A stretch of 64,000 nucleotides of DNA from CAVTYH01 sp963738835 (GTDB taxonomy: Bacteria; Planctomycetota; Planctomycetia; Pirellulales; JADZDJ01). The stretch spans positions 310,001 through 374,000 of the forward strand of contig CAVTYH010000005.1 in assembly GCA_963738835.1 (NCBI GenBank). The letters run 5' to 3'. Made by a program: the position numbers and the translations under genes. Positions 1-10,242 of this stretch are shown here, piece by piece (position 1 is the stretch's first letter; every line of letters starts with the position of its first letter). The notes beneath the pieces are model-generated. The model made no database searches, had not been told where the DNA came from, and saw only the letters and a program-made list of their open reading frames with translations.

Positions 1-3000
1 TCCGGTGCTGTCGCTGCCAAAGATGATTTTGTCGGTGCCAGAACCGGCGGGACCCGGTGTGCCCAGCCAGTGCAAAACCGAGACCGTGCTGCCTGCCGTC
101 CAGGCGCCGGCATCGGTCGCGGCAAATTGCAGCGTGCCGGCGCCGCCCAGATCGATGGCCGAACCAGAGGCCACGGTTAAGTGGTTGAGTTGCTGATTAT
201 GGCCATTGGTGGCAAAAGTGCCGGCCGTATTGCCAGCCGCATCGCCCAAAGTCAACGACGCGCCTGTTGCCAATCCGTTATCCAAACCGATCGCAACTTT
301 GCCGCCGTTGCGAACCGTAAAACTGGCTGCGCTGTTGCTCATGCTGCTGCCGATATTCACGGTGGCCCGATCGACGGTAATCGGCAAGTTCTCTGTCATG
401 TTGCCGCCCGAGATGTTGAGCGTGCCGGTGCCTGCCACGATCAGCGCCGAATCGGTTCCGGTTCCGGTGGCCGCCCCGAAGCCTCCGCTAAATGTTGTCA
501 TATTGTTGACGGTAATTCTGGAACTGTTGGCTCCGCTTTTGAACAGGCTAACCAGACCCTGGAATTCCAGGTTGGAGCCTGTAAACACGGCGGCGGGAGC
601 CTGTGTCGATCCGGCTGCCCCGATCGACATGGTGACTCCGCTGCCAAACACAACTGGGGCGGCCGCTTGCAGCGTTCCGCCATTGAAGCGGAATTCGCCC
701 ATCCCCAAACTATTGGGGTTGTGAACAATCACCGTTGGCCCCCCAGAAGCCACGCTGCCCAACGAAACCGAGCCGCCTCCGGTCGCCGCGACAAGGCCCG
801 AGTTGTCGCCCTGCAGGTCCAGACTTCCGCCGGTCGTGCCGGCCACAATGAGGATGCCGCCGTTGTTCACCAGGTTACTGGCCCAAACAACCGTTTGGCC
901 ATTCGGGTCGACCCGGTACACCTGGCCATCGGCAGTGCTAAGACGGCTGGAATAGTCGGTCGTATTGGCGGCGGTGTACTGCAGCGTACCGCCCCCAAAG
1001 CTAATGGTTCCGGTGGACCCAATGGCTCCTACGCTGCCGAGGGCTAACGTGCCGGCATTGATTGTTGTTCCGCCGGTGTAAGTATTGTTGCCAGATAGTG
1101 TCAGGGTGCCGGCACCAGCCTTGGTCAGTGTGCCATTGCTGCTGGTCAAATTGCCCGCCCAAGTGACCGGCTGGCTGTTGGTATCGACGCTGTAGAGCTG
1201 ACCGGCCGCGGTGCTGAAACGCGGCGAATAGTCGAAGTGATTCGCCACGCTGTATTGCAGTGCGCCGCCGCCGAAAGAAATCGTGCCGCCGACTCCCAGG
1301 GGACCGCTGAGAGTTCCCGTGGTGACCTCGGCCACGCCGACATTCAATTTGCCGGCATCTATATTCGTCGTCCCGGTATACGTGTTTGCCCCTGAGAGCG
1401 TTAATGTGCCGGAACCAGATTGCGTCAACGTTCCAGCGCCGGAGGTGACGCCGGAAAACGTCAGTGCGTTCGAACGATTGAAGACGAGCTGGGCACCCGA
1501 GGCGATGCTCGTGGCCGCATTCGGAATGGCCCCGGTCGTACCACCGTTGCCAACTTGCAGAATTCCCGTGGAGACCGTAGTGCCTCCAGTATATGTGCTC
1601 GCTCCCGTCAGGATTTCGGTGCCGGTGCCAATTTTGGTCAGCTTTCCGTTCGTGCCACTCAAGACCCCAGAGTAGGTGTTGCTGCTATTGTTGTTGCCAA
1701 CGGACAAGTTCACTGCGCCAAGAGCCAGATTGTTGGTTCCTTTCAAGCCACCTAACGTGGCAGCGGTCAATGAACCAAAGCTGAGAGTGCCGCCGTAGCT
1801 GTAATCGAGCGTGCTGTTTTGCAGGCCGTTAGAATCGGTGAGGGTCAGCGTGCCGCCGCCGATCGTGGTGTTGCCATTGAACGTCTTGGCGCCGCTAAGA
1901 ATCAAATTACCGCCGCCGGCTTTCGTCAAACCACCAGTTCCGGAGATTGCCGAACTAATCGTCATCGCTCCGGCAGCGTTCGTGTTGTATTGATGGACGA
2001 TCAGGTCTTGTCCATTGCCCGTGGCCAAATTCGCCACACTAATGGTTACGGCATTGGCGCCGACATTGCTCGTTTCCAAGATGCCGCCGGTGGCGATGGT
2101 CAGCGTGTCACCGCTGCCGGAATCGTCGATGGTATAAGCGCCGCGCCATTCAGGCGGAGGGAATTAATCGTGATACTGCCAGGAGCCGATGCGCCGGTCG
2201 GTGCATCGACATTCGTGCCAGCGCTGAAACTAGCACTATAGGTCGCCAAACCAGAAATGCTCCCGGGCGTGGCTCCGCTGCCACTCACGGCCCAGGTTGC
2301 CGCCGCCGTTGAGCCGCCGACCGTGGCATAACCGCCGAGGATGCTCTGCAAACCGCCAGCAAAGTTCGAATTTGCCGTCGTGGTGGTAATGGTTCCAGGA
2401 TTGGCCGGCAACGTGAAATCCTGCGTCGATCCCGCGTTGCGAGTAATGGCTCCCAGACTGATGGTGCCGGTCGTGGTTCCCGTCACGGACGAAGAACCCG
2501 GCGTCAGTGTCGTGCCGCCGGAGAAAGCGACGGCGCTTGTCCCGTTATTTACCTCCAGCGTGCCGCCGCCCAGGCTGAGCGTTGGCGACGCCAGTGTGCC
2601 CGTCAGAGAGAGCGTGCCGCCGTTGACCGTCGTGGCGCCGGTATAGGTGTTGGCATTGGGCAAGATGACCTTGCTGGCACTGGCGCCCGTTTTCACCAAA
2701 CCCACGCTGCCGGCGAGAATGGTGTTTGCCGTTCCCGACTGGACGTCAAAATCGGTGGTGCTCGTCAAAGTATTTCCGACTCCGGAGATTGTGCCCCCTA
2801 ACAAGTGAACGGCCGCGACCGTCTGATCATGACCGTTCATATTAAACGTGCCGGTCAAACTGGATGACGCACCGACCGTTAAGGAAGCGCCGGAGTTCAA
2901 GGCGTCATCCACGCCGATCTTCACGGTTCCATTGCTGACGATTGATACATTGGCGCCGCTGCTGGTCATGGCCGAGTTGATATTTACCGTCGCTGCACTG

Positions 3001-5043
3001 ACGGTCAGCGGCACGTCCAGACCAAGATTGCCCGAAAGGGTGAGGGTCCCCGTTCCATTCACCTGCACTCCGCTGAGATTCGTGGCGGTGCCAGTTGAGG
3101 CCGTCCAGCCCCCACTGAACGTGGTATTATTGTTGACGGTGATTCCGTTGAGCCCAGTCGCGGGCCGGAACAGGTTGATCGCCCCTTGAAATTCGAGATC
3201 ACCTCCGACAAACGTCGCCGGTTGCGCGGTGGTGGCTCCAATCGAGTCCAACAGGTGAGAGTTATAGATGATCGGCCCGCCGGTCTGATTCGAAATGGTG
3301 CCGGAATTGAAGAACATGGTGATCGGCGAAAGGAGCAAAACCTAAACTGAATTCATCGTGAACCAAAACTGTTGGTCCCGCTGCGCCCGAAGAACCGATC
3401 GTGATGGGCTGAAGGAAATTCGAGTTATCACCTTGAATATCCAGCGTGCCGCCGCCGCTGACGGAAACGTGGCCAGCGACATCGCCGTTGGCGGTAATGC
3501 CGCCGGTAATCACCAGTTTGCCTCCCGCCGCGATTGCAATCGATCGAGCGGTGCCGCCGAAATCCAGATTTCCGTTGATCGTGGCGATTCCAGTGGTATT
3601 GTTGGCCGTGATGGTGCCATTCATGGCGATGGTGTCGGTGCCGCCGACTCCGGCTTTCAGAGTGCCAGTGCTGGCGAACGTGACGCCGCCCATAACTTTC
3701 TGTCCGCCGGCGAGAATCACCGTTTCGGCCACCGGCAGGGTGAGTGATCCGGTCATGTTCGTGCTGCCATTGACCGTGAAGGTGTTGCCAGCGCCAACAT
3801 CCACCGCGCCGCCGGTGCCCAGCAGCGACCGGGCAGCATCTAAAGCGAAACTTCCGGCGGGCACAATTTTCAGTGTGCCACCGCTCAGGGCGAGATTGTT
3901 ACTCGTCGGCCCCAGATTCGCCTCGGAAGAAATCTGCAGCGTGCCGCCGCCCACAGTCACCGTGCCAGTAAAATCGTTCGCGCCTGAGACCAACACCAGG
4001 GTGCCGGCGCCGAGTTTCGCAAGACCATTGGCTCCGGAAATCTTCGAGTTGACGGTCGTCGTAATCATCGAGCCCACGGTGACGGAATTATTCGTGCCCA
4101 CGGTCAGCGTGCCCCCTTGAATCACATAGCCATCGGTGTTGAATTGCAGCCCGCCGTTCTCGGTAATGCCGCCGGCGGCGATGGTGACCGTTCCGGCGGT
4201 GCCGGCGAAGATGAGGAGTTTGGAAGGATCGAATACCGTAGGTGTGGCCGTGCCGGTGCTATCGTTGAAATTCGCCGTGGTGGTATCCCAGGTGCCGCTT
4301 CCACCCAAGCCAGGCGAACTGCCATTGGTGTCCCAATAGGGCAATCCTGCCACGTTGGCATCGATCAAGAGCGTTTGACGAAGAGTTGCATTGCTGTTGG
4401 TTGCGCCTCCAAAGGTGGCGGCGGTACCAACATCATCGGGCGTCAGCACCAAGCGCAGCGTCGCATTGCTATTGATGAGATTCACCAGACCGGTCAGCGA
4501 AGAGCCGGTGAATGCTAACGGGATCATGTCAACTTGTCCGTTATTGGTGTTGCCCATCGTCGTGAAGTTAAAGGTGCCCAAAAACGTTAGTGGAAATAAT
4601 GTGTCGGGACTGGGGGGTACCGGTCCAACCGTATCCGTACCGACCGTCCCACTGTTGGTGCTATCGGTGAAAAACAGCGGCGAGGTGCCATTATTGGCAA
4701 TACTCGTGGTGGTGTTATCCGTCACATAGACGCTGAAGTTGCCTGGAGCCGTGAACGAGGCATTACTCTCGGTCAGGTTAAGAGTGACTGAATTCACTCC
4801 GGTGACGGTACCGCCAAAACTCTCATTGGAAAGCAGAAAATCGATGACGCCGAAGCTGGAAAAAGTGGTGTTGGCGCTCCCCTCGATATTGAAAAAGTTG
4901 GTGCCGTTGGTGCCCGTTCGAGGACCCGCCGGCTGAACCGTGGCATTGGCGGTTGCAACATAAGAATTCTGCACCGCATGGGTCTCGCGAAGCGACAACA
5001 AACACGCGGCCAAAAGTGCAACACTCACCAATGCTTTTTTCAT
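1..5043 (-). CDS. Large secreted autotransporter-type PATR repeat protein (partial at window edge, two frameshifts)
   Basis: Begins at ATG 5043, preceded by GGGAGAG, with a Sec signal peptide (MKKALVSVALLAACLLSL, then ETHA). About 230 residues that may bind or pack as a jelly-roll are followed by Gly/Thr/Asn-rich beta-helix repeats of the passenger-associated transport repeat type: units such as GAGTLTLSGNNTYTGGTTI recur at least eight times. The frame changes near 3335 (extra T in a T run) and near 2135 (GGCGCGGCGC context); after the second shift I could translate it without stops to base 1, so the C-terminus, which in this family is often PEP-CTERM or an autotransporter barrel, lies outside. 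A two-fold internal duplication is visible: the stretch around 3340-2700 is echoed at about 750-180 (VLVHDEFSLG versus VIVHNPNSLG, then LEFQG). Expected at the cell surface or exported. Substrate or ligand cannot be told. Family assignment is good; the exact function is unknown. Confidence 0.8.
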
Positions 5044-5711
5044 GATCAAACTCTCCCAGGTTGTTCGTTAAAAAAATGCTGGCGTTCTTTCAGCACCCAA
5101 AGCGCGGATCAAGAGCCGCATTGGGTTTCCGCGCCGGACCAGAGAATAGCGCGAAATAATGCATGGCCCCACCGCTTCACACGTTGAAGCTCATGGGTCG
5201 CAGCGCCATAACCGCCTACTGCACACCAATCCCAACCGGGCTGCGGCTTCAGGGTTTTTTCACGAGATAGCGATTAGCTCCGGGCTAGAACGCTTTCCCT
5301 CAACTTCCCCAGACATTTATATCCGTGCATTGTTGCCATAAGGTGCGAAGACAGCAAGTACTTTGTTAGGATTTTCATCGATTTTAGATTTTTCGGCGGC
5401 TGGGAACGGAATTGTGCCCGCTGCCGCGAGGCAACGAAGATACGGCAGGCAGCGAAGGATTCCCCACCTTTGTGGTAGCGTCGTCGCAACGCCCAGCGGA
5501 CAGTTAGTTCACTGGCAATTCGATCGACGCTCCACCCACAGCGGGGGCCGATGCGCACGACCCTGGTAATTGCTAACCGCTACTTTTACAACTTAAATCC
5601 TCGAAAAATCCTTAGGCGCTGGAACTCGTGCGTTGCTCTCCCCAGTCAGCCGCCAGCTTGACTGGCAGAGACACATTCCGTGGCCTAAAACGGCTCTTGC
5701 ATTTTGTTCAT
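5044..5711. other. Intergenic region with no gene seen
   Basis: About 670 bases upstream of the divergent surface-protein gene. No reading frame here has family-like content. There is a 7-bp hairpin (CCAGTCA/TGACTGG, 5642-5665). The promoter of the minus-strand gene must lie in the first part, but I cannot assign clear -35/-10 boxes. Confidence 0.5.
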
Positions 5712-6129
5712 AGGTACACTATAATGAATGGCGGAACTCTGGGTCCCTTTCGGTCGCTTTATTTCCCACATTTAGCCCTCGGTCAATGACCGGGGGCGAA
5801 CCTGGCATGCGGCGGCCGGCTGTCGCTCTTTGACAAGTGAGCATTACATTTCCCAGCCTCGGGCCAGCGCCGCCCGAGGTTGGATGGGACTGCGCGCCGA
5901 AAGTCCAGCAATTCACCGCAGGGGACGCCGAGGTTCGCCGAGGGCAGCGCAGAGCGATCGGGCATGATTTTGAGACATCCTGCGACTCCTCTGCGTGACT
6001 CTGCGCCCTCCGCGGTGAAATTCCTCGTGCCGGCCAGTCGCGCGTGGCGGTGGGAACAGTGAGGGAACAATGCGAGGCGCAAAACACTGGTTTTCCCGAG
6101 CATTTCGCGCCAACACTGCACCCTCGATC
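5712..6129 (+). repeat. Dispersed intergenic repeat, copy A (inverted copy at 54.7-55.1 kb)
   Basis: This stretch matches the reverse complement of 54721-55146 over nearly its whole length. The order of blocks is the same: AACTCTGGGTCCCTTTCGGT, the TTAGCCCTCGGTCAATGACC block, a CCTCGGG...CCGAGGTTGG inverted repeat, AGCAATTCACCGC, CTCTGCG-rich blocks, GCAAAACACTGGTTTT and CACCCTCGAT. Divergence is moderate with small gaps. It carries no open frame of family-like content. It looks like a mobile or recombinogenic non-coding module of a type abundant between planctomycete genes; the mechanism is unknown. Confidence 0.8.
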
Positions 6130-6208
6130 CCCGGGGGTTGTGTTTTTAGTTTGTTGGGTGGTCGGTGGTCCGTGGTTAGTGGCAACGGACCACCCAGCAT
6201 GCAGCCCC

Positions 6209-6241
6209 CTCACCCCGGCCCTCTCCCAAAGAGCGAGGGAG
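6209..6241 (+). repeat. Short dispersed repeat (CCTCACCCCGGCCCTCTCCC type)
   Basis: CTCACCCCGGCCCTCTCCC followed by a GAGGGAG end forms an imperfect palindrome. A second copy sits at 39391-39428, immediately before the TPR-AAA+ gene. It is flanked here by GGTCGGTGGTCCGTGG and GGACCACGGACCACGGAC simple repeats, typical of intergenic clutter in this group. Confidence 0.65.
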
Positions 6242-6302
6242 AAAGCATAACAACGGACCACGGACCACGGACAATTGCCGTGTCACAGTCAGGTCGCCAT
6301 GT

Positions 6303-6370
6303 TTTTCAAAAACGGCTTGTTTTCCCGGCTCGTTTTCCAAACATTGTCCCTCGATTTTTATTTTTTGTGC
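6303..6370 (+). repeat. Partial dispersed repeat, copy C (end module of A/B)
   Basis: The block AAAACGGCTTGTTTTCCC...CCCTCGATTTTTATTTTTT...GTGC matches the end module of copy B read in reverse (54721-54788), including the poly-T tail that copy A lacks. It is therefore a second, independent terminal module about 180 bases from copy A. Confidence 0.65.
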
Positions 6371-6485
6371 GGTGACGATGTTCTAAGAAAAAATGTCGCG
6401 GCCCTGTTCAACAGCGGCCACTCAGTTAGGACAATGATTCGTGGATCGTTCACTGGCGACCCTTCCTTCGATCAGGAATTATTCC

Positions 6486-7467
6486 GTGAAAACCATACCG
6501 ATTAGCCGCAGAGAATTCGTGCGATCTTCGGCACTTGCTCCGTTAAGCGCCGCTCTTAGCACGGGGCTCGGTTTGCAACTGGCCAGCAATGGCAAAGTTG
6601 CCAGGGCTCAAACGCCGATCGCGCGCGTCGGCGGGCCAAACTTGAAAGTTAGCCTCAACGCTTACTCGTTCAGCGCGCCGCTTAATAATCCCGATAAGGG
6701 GGCAGGCAAGGGCCTGACGCTGTTCGAGCTGCTCGATTATTGTGCTGAGCAGAATTTTGACGCTCTCGACCCCACCGGATACTTTTTCCCAAGCTACCCG
6801 AAGGTGCCGAGCGACGAGTACCTCAACGATTTCAAACGCCGGGCCTTTGAGCTGGGCCTGGCAATTAGCGGCACGGGAGTGCGAAACAATTTCGCCTCGC
6901 CCGACAAACTGCAACGGTCCGCCGACGTGAAACTAGCGAAACAATGGATCGAGGTGGCCGCGAAAATCGGCGCACCGGTGATCCGAGTTTTCGCCGGCCC
7001 CCAGCCCGCTGGCGAAACATGGGATGAAGTGGCCCAGCGGATGGTCGAAGAACTGCAGAAGTGCGGCTGACCACGGCAAGCAATACGGCGTGCTGGTCGG
7101 CATTCAGAATCACGGCGATATGCTGAAGACCGGCGAGCAGGTGCTACAAATTTTGAAGATGGTCGATTCCCCCTGGTTCGGCTCGATTGTCGATACGGGC
7201 TATTTCATGTCGGTTGATCCGTACCGAGACATTGCCCTGGTGACGCCGTTTGCCGTGAACTTTCAATTGAAAGAAAAGCTGGATGGCAAAGATGGCAAGA
7301 CGAAAACCGACTTGAAGAAGGTCGTTCAGATCGTGCGGAAAGCCGGTTATCGCGGCTATTTGCCCATTGAAACGCTGTCGCCAACCGGGCAGCCGTACGA
7401 TCCGAAAAGTCGTGTCGCCGAGTTTCTGAAAGAGGTTCGCGCGGCGCTCGCAGGCCCGAACGGATGA
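6486..7467 (+). CDS. Tat-exported sugar phosphate isomerase/epimerase (xylose isomerase-like TIM barrel), one frameshift
   Basis: GTG 6486 is preferred over GTG 6441 because AGGA lies eight bases upstream and the protein then opens MKTIPISRREFVRSSALAPL, a twin-arginine signal (SRREFV). The mature part is an AP-endonuclease-2/xylose-isomerase TIM barrel: LFELLDYCAEQNFDALDPTG, then GAPVIRVFAGPQP, GIQNHGDMLKTGEQ, SIVDTGYF and a C-terminal RGYLPIETLSP. These positions usually carry the metal-binding Glu/His/Asp residues. The frame breaks near 7063 (AAGTGCGGCTGA); restoring one GC (TGCGCGGCT) gives KCAADHGKQYG and an uninterrupted protein of about 327 residues. Substrate is unknown; planctomycetes carry many such exported paralogs presumed to act on sugars. 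Confidence 0.85.
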
Positions 7468-7574
7468 CATATGAATACTCAATAACACCTGAAGTAGGGA
7501 TGATATCGCGGCAGTTCTCTAGTATCCTGATGAGAGGGAATGGGGCTAGAGCGGCTGACGCAAAGCGGAACAGT

Positions 7575-9023
7575 ATGAATGACGGCTGGCTGCGCTCTGT
7601 TAGCGGTTTGATGGCGATTGCCGCCGCAGCGATTGCCTCGACGGCGTCGGCGCAGACCTTCCGTGTTGTGACTTACAACATTCAGGCCGACTTCAGCGGG
7701 ACGACAACGCCGCAGCCGGGGCTTTACGAAGTTCTGGAAGGAATCGGCCAGCAGAAGATCCAAGGCAATGTTCAGCCGGCCGACATCGTGGCGCTGCAGG
7801 AAACAGCGAGCAACACGACCACCGTCGACCCGATTGTTACGAACCTGAACAGCTACTACACCAGTTCTTATACAGGCCCCGCCATCTACAAGCCAGTTTA
7901 TGCACGCAGCACCGTGCAAGGCGGACAATCTGGCAGCAATCTGAGCGGCAACGGGCCCAACGCCCTGGTGTACAACACGACCACGCTACAATTGGTTGCC
8001 TCGGTTGGCGTCGGCACGCCGCAAGGGTCAGGCAATGGCGAGTACCGGCAAGTGATGCGCTATGAATTCAAGCCGGCAGGCACCATAGCCGCCAGCAACT
8101 TTTATGTGTACGTCACACACATGAAGTCGAGCGCCACGGGTGTCCTGTTCACCAACGAAACCTATCGCAATCAGGAAGCCGCGATCATTCGCAACGATGC
8201 AGCAACGCTGGTTACGGCCAGCAATCCAAATCCACGCATCCTGTATGTCGGCGACTTCAACCTCGATGGTAGTGCGGCAATCACCTCAGGAGGTCAATCG
8301 GTTTCAGCGTATCAAACAATGACGGCCGCCGGAACCGTTCAAGCCATTGATCCGCTGAATACGAATCCGCAGAACAACAACATCACGTGGGCAAAGAATG
8401 CGAACTATGAGTCGATCATGACGCAGTCGAGCACGTTCGTCCAATACCGTGACGATTATCAGTTCATGACCGCCAGCGTTTACAACGAATCACAGCCTGT
8501 GGGGCTTAAATACATTCCAGGATCGTTGCACGCTTTCGGCAACAACGGGTCGAGCGGTTACCAGCAAAGCGTCAACAAAACCACGAATACAGCATTGGAC
8601 AATCTTCAGCCAATCAACACCAATGCACCACTTAGCAAGTCGTCGTTGCTATCGTACCTGACGACCGCCAGCGATCACCTGCCCGTGGTGGCCGATTATG
8701 TGTCGCTTGTGCGCGGCGATTTCAATTTGGACGGGCAGCTGACAACCGACGATCTGCAGTCGATGCTGAACACCATGGCCGATCTCAATTCCTATAAATC
8801 GAGCTACAATCTTTCTACGTCGGACTTGCTGGCGATTGGCGACATAGATCGCGACGGCCTGGTGAAAAACTCCGACATTCAGCCGTTGCTGAGCCTGATT
8901 GCCAGCGGCAACCCGTTGGCCGGCGTGCCCGAGCCAGCGTCGTTAATGTTGATGACGGTCGGATTCCTCGTTGTATTTGGGCGCTTCCGGCACTGCGGCA
9001 GATGCGATCGGCCACCACGCTGA
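7575..9023 (+). CDS. Secreted endonuclease/exonuclease/phosphatase-family protein with dockerin and PEP-CTERM tail
   Basis: ATG 7575 is chosen because it puts a signal peptide at the start (GLMAIAAAAIASTASAQ); the open frame itself extends back to 7464, where it overlaps the previous gene. The catalytic domain has the family landmarks FRVVTYNIQAD, IVALQETAS, YVGDFNLDG and SDHLPVVADY. A type I dockerin pair follows (GDFNLDGQLTTDDLQ and GDIDRDGLVKNSDIQ), then VPEPASLMLMTVGFLVVFGR with a basic end, a PEP-CTERM sorting signal. About 482 residues. The family hydrolyses phosphodiesters or phosphomonoesters using Mg2+; here the substrate may be extracellular DNA or a lipid, which the sequence does not settle. 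Confidence 0.88.
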   Translation: MNDGWLRSVSGLMAIAAAAIASTASAQTFRVVTYNIQADFSGTTTPQPGLYEVLEGIGQQKIQGNVQPADIVALQETASNTTTVDPIVTNLNSYYTSSYTGPAIYKPVYARSTVQGGQSGSNLSGNGPNALVYNTTTLQLVASVGVGTPQGSGNGEYRQVMRYEFKPAGTIAASNFYVYVTHMKSSATGVLFTNETYRNQEAAIIRNDAATLVTASNPNPRILYVGDFNLDGSAAITSGGQSVSAYQTMTAAGTVQAIDPLNTNPQNNNITWAKNANYESIMTQSSTFVQYRDDYQFMTASVYNESQPVGLKYIPGSLHAFGNNGSSGYQQSVNKTTNTALDNLQPINTNAPLSKSSLLSYLTTASDHLPVVADYVSLVRGDFNLDGQLTTDDLQSMLNTMADLNSYKSSYNLSTSDLLAIGDIDRDGLVKNSDIQPLLSLIASGNPLAGVPEPASLMLMTVGFLVVFGRFRHCGRCDRPPR

Positions 9024-9041
9024 TACTGCGTAGCGTCGCAA

Positions 9042-10133
9042 CTACACATTCAAATCGAGCAACTGCTGCAATTCGGACTGGTCGTTGAGAGCCGTGATCG
9101 TGCATTGCATCGTTCGAGTTTCGCCGGGCGCAAGATGCTGGAGCCAGCCGCGAGCCGCGTCGATCGGTCGGCCTTCCACGCCGGCACTGGTCGGTTCCAG
9201 CGCTCCCATATATGACCCGTTCAGCCCCCAGTGCTGCCAATTCACCATTCGCGGATAGTCGTGCTTCGAGAATTCGATTTTAAGCCCGAAACCGCGGCGA
9301 CGATTCACGACGCCGGCCAGCACTAGGCCATCGGCATCGGCCTGCGGATCGACATAGGTGACGTATTCATTGCTTCCGCGATGAGCATCCAGGGGTTGCG
9401 GCCCTGCACGGAAATCGACTCCTTCGCGGAACCACTCGGCGCCTTTCAGTGGAGTGAGCTTCCCGCGATAACAATAGGTGCTCGCCTCCGGCTCCAGGAG
9501 CGGGAAGCCAAAATTGATGTGCAACAGCCAAGCCAGCGGCGAGGCTTTATCGTCGCGATTGGTGAATTCGTCGGAAACATGAATGGCAGGCACACCGAGT
9601 CGGCTGGAAATGGTCCGCCGCAATTCTATGTTCGGTCCGAAGACCCGTGCAGTGCGCACCAGCGCCGTGATTTGCATGTCGAGTTTGCCGCGCTGAAGAT
9701 CGGGATTGACGACCGATTCCAGAATGGCCGCCGTGTTCGAATGCGTGCCGTGCAGGCCAAAAGATTGTCCGTCCTCTTCAAACGGTCCGCCGGTGTTCAA
9801 CGGTCCGCAGCTTACGAGCAAGCCGCCGTAAAAACTTCGCAACCAATCGAGTTCCTCGTGATACGCAAACGATGGAGCGGTGATACCTGTCAGCGAATGC
9901 CAGGTGAGCGACTGCCCGAGAAAGTCTGCGTCGGCGATGTCTAACCCACGGTCGATGACGACTTTGTATCGCAATCCGCCACCCGTGTTCACCCAGGCGA
10001 TCCGTACGCCACGGCCAGGTCCGTTATCGAGCACCGAGGTTTCGATGCCCCCGAGCTGCGCAACGTTCAAAACCGGCGTGCTTTGAAAATGGCCGGTGCC
10101 ATCGCTCTCGCGAAATCGAGCCGAATTCGCCAC
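9042..10133 (-). CDS. DUF4432-family aldose 1-epimerase-like protein
   Basis: GTG 10133 is preceded by AAGGAG at five bases. The 363-residue protein has the beta-sandwich galactose-mutarotase-like layout of DUF4432: RYKVVIDRGLDIADADF, SLTWHSLTGITAP, LLVSCGPLNTGGP, FGLHGTHSNTAA, HVSDEFTNRDD, LLHINFGFPLL and MVNWQHWGLNGSYMGALEPT near the end. The conserved His (HGTHSN, LLHINFG) and the Glu in MGALEPT are expected in the sugar site. No signal peptide, so probably cytosolic. It stands alone between convergent and same-strand neighbours; its sugar substrate is unknown. Confidence 0.85.
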   Translation of the reverse strand: MANSARFRESDGTGHFQSTPVLNVAQLGGIETSVLDNGPGRGVRIAWVNTGGGLRYKVVIDRGLDIADADFLGQSLTWHSLTGITAPSFAYHEELDWLRSFYGGLLVSCGPLNTGGPFEEDGQSFGLHGTHSNTAAILESVVNPDLQRGKLDMQITALVRTARVFGPNIELRRTISSRLGVPAIHVSDEFTNRDDKASPLAWLLHINFGFPLLEPEASTYCYRGKLTPLKGAEWFREGVDFRAGPQPLDAHRGSNEYVTYVDPQADADGLVLAGVVNRRRGFGLKIEFSKHDYPRMVNWQHWGLNGSYMGALEPTSAGVEGRPIDAARGWLQHLAPGETRTMQCTITALNDQSELQQLLDLNV

Positions 10134-10242
10134 AGCCTCTCCTTAAGATTGCAGACTACGAGCCTCCACACATGGACATTGTAGCGAAAACAATCGCGAA
10201 CAAAAGAATGGGACCGACGAGCAAAGTGCCACTAAAATTGAG

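Noticed and set aside
181..3189. Several long plus-strand open frames opposite the surface protein
   Set aside because: They mirror the repetitive, low-stop composition of the minus-strand gene and show no family-like text or export signals.
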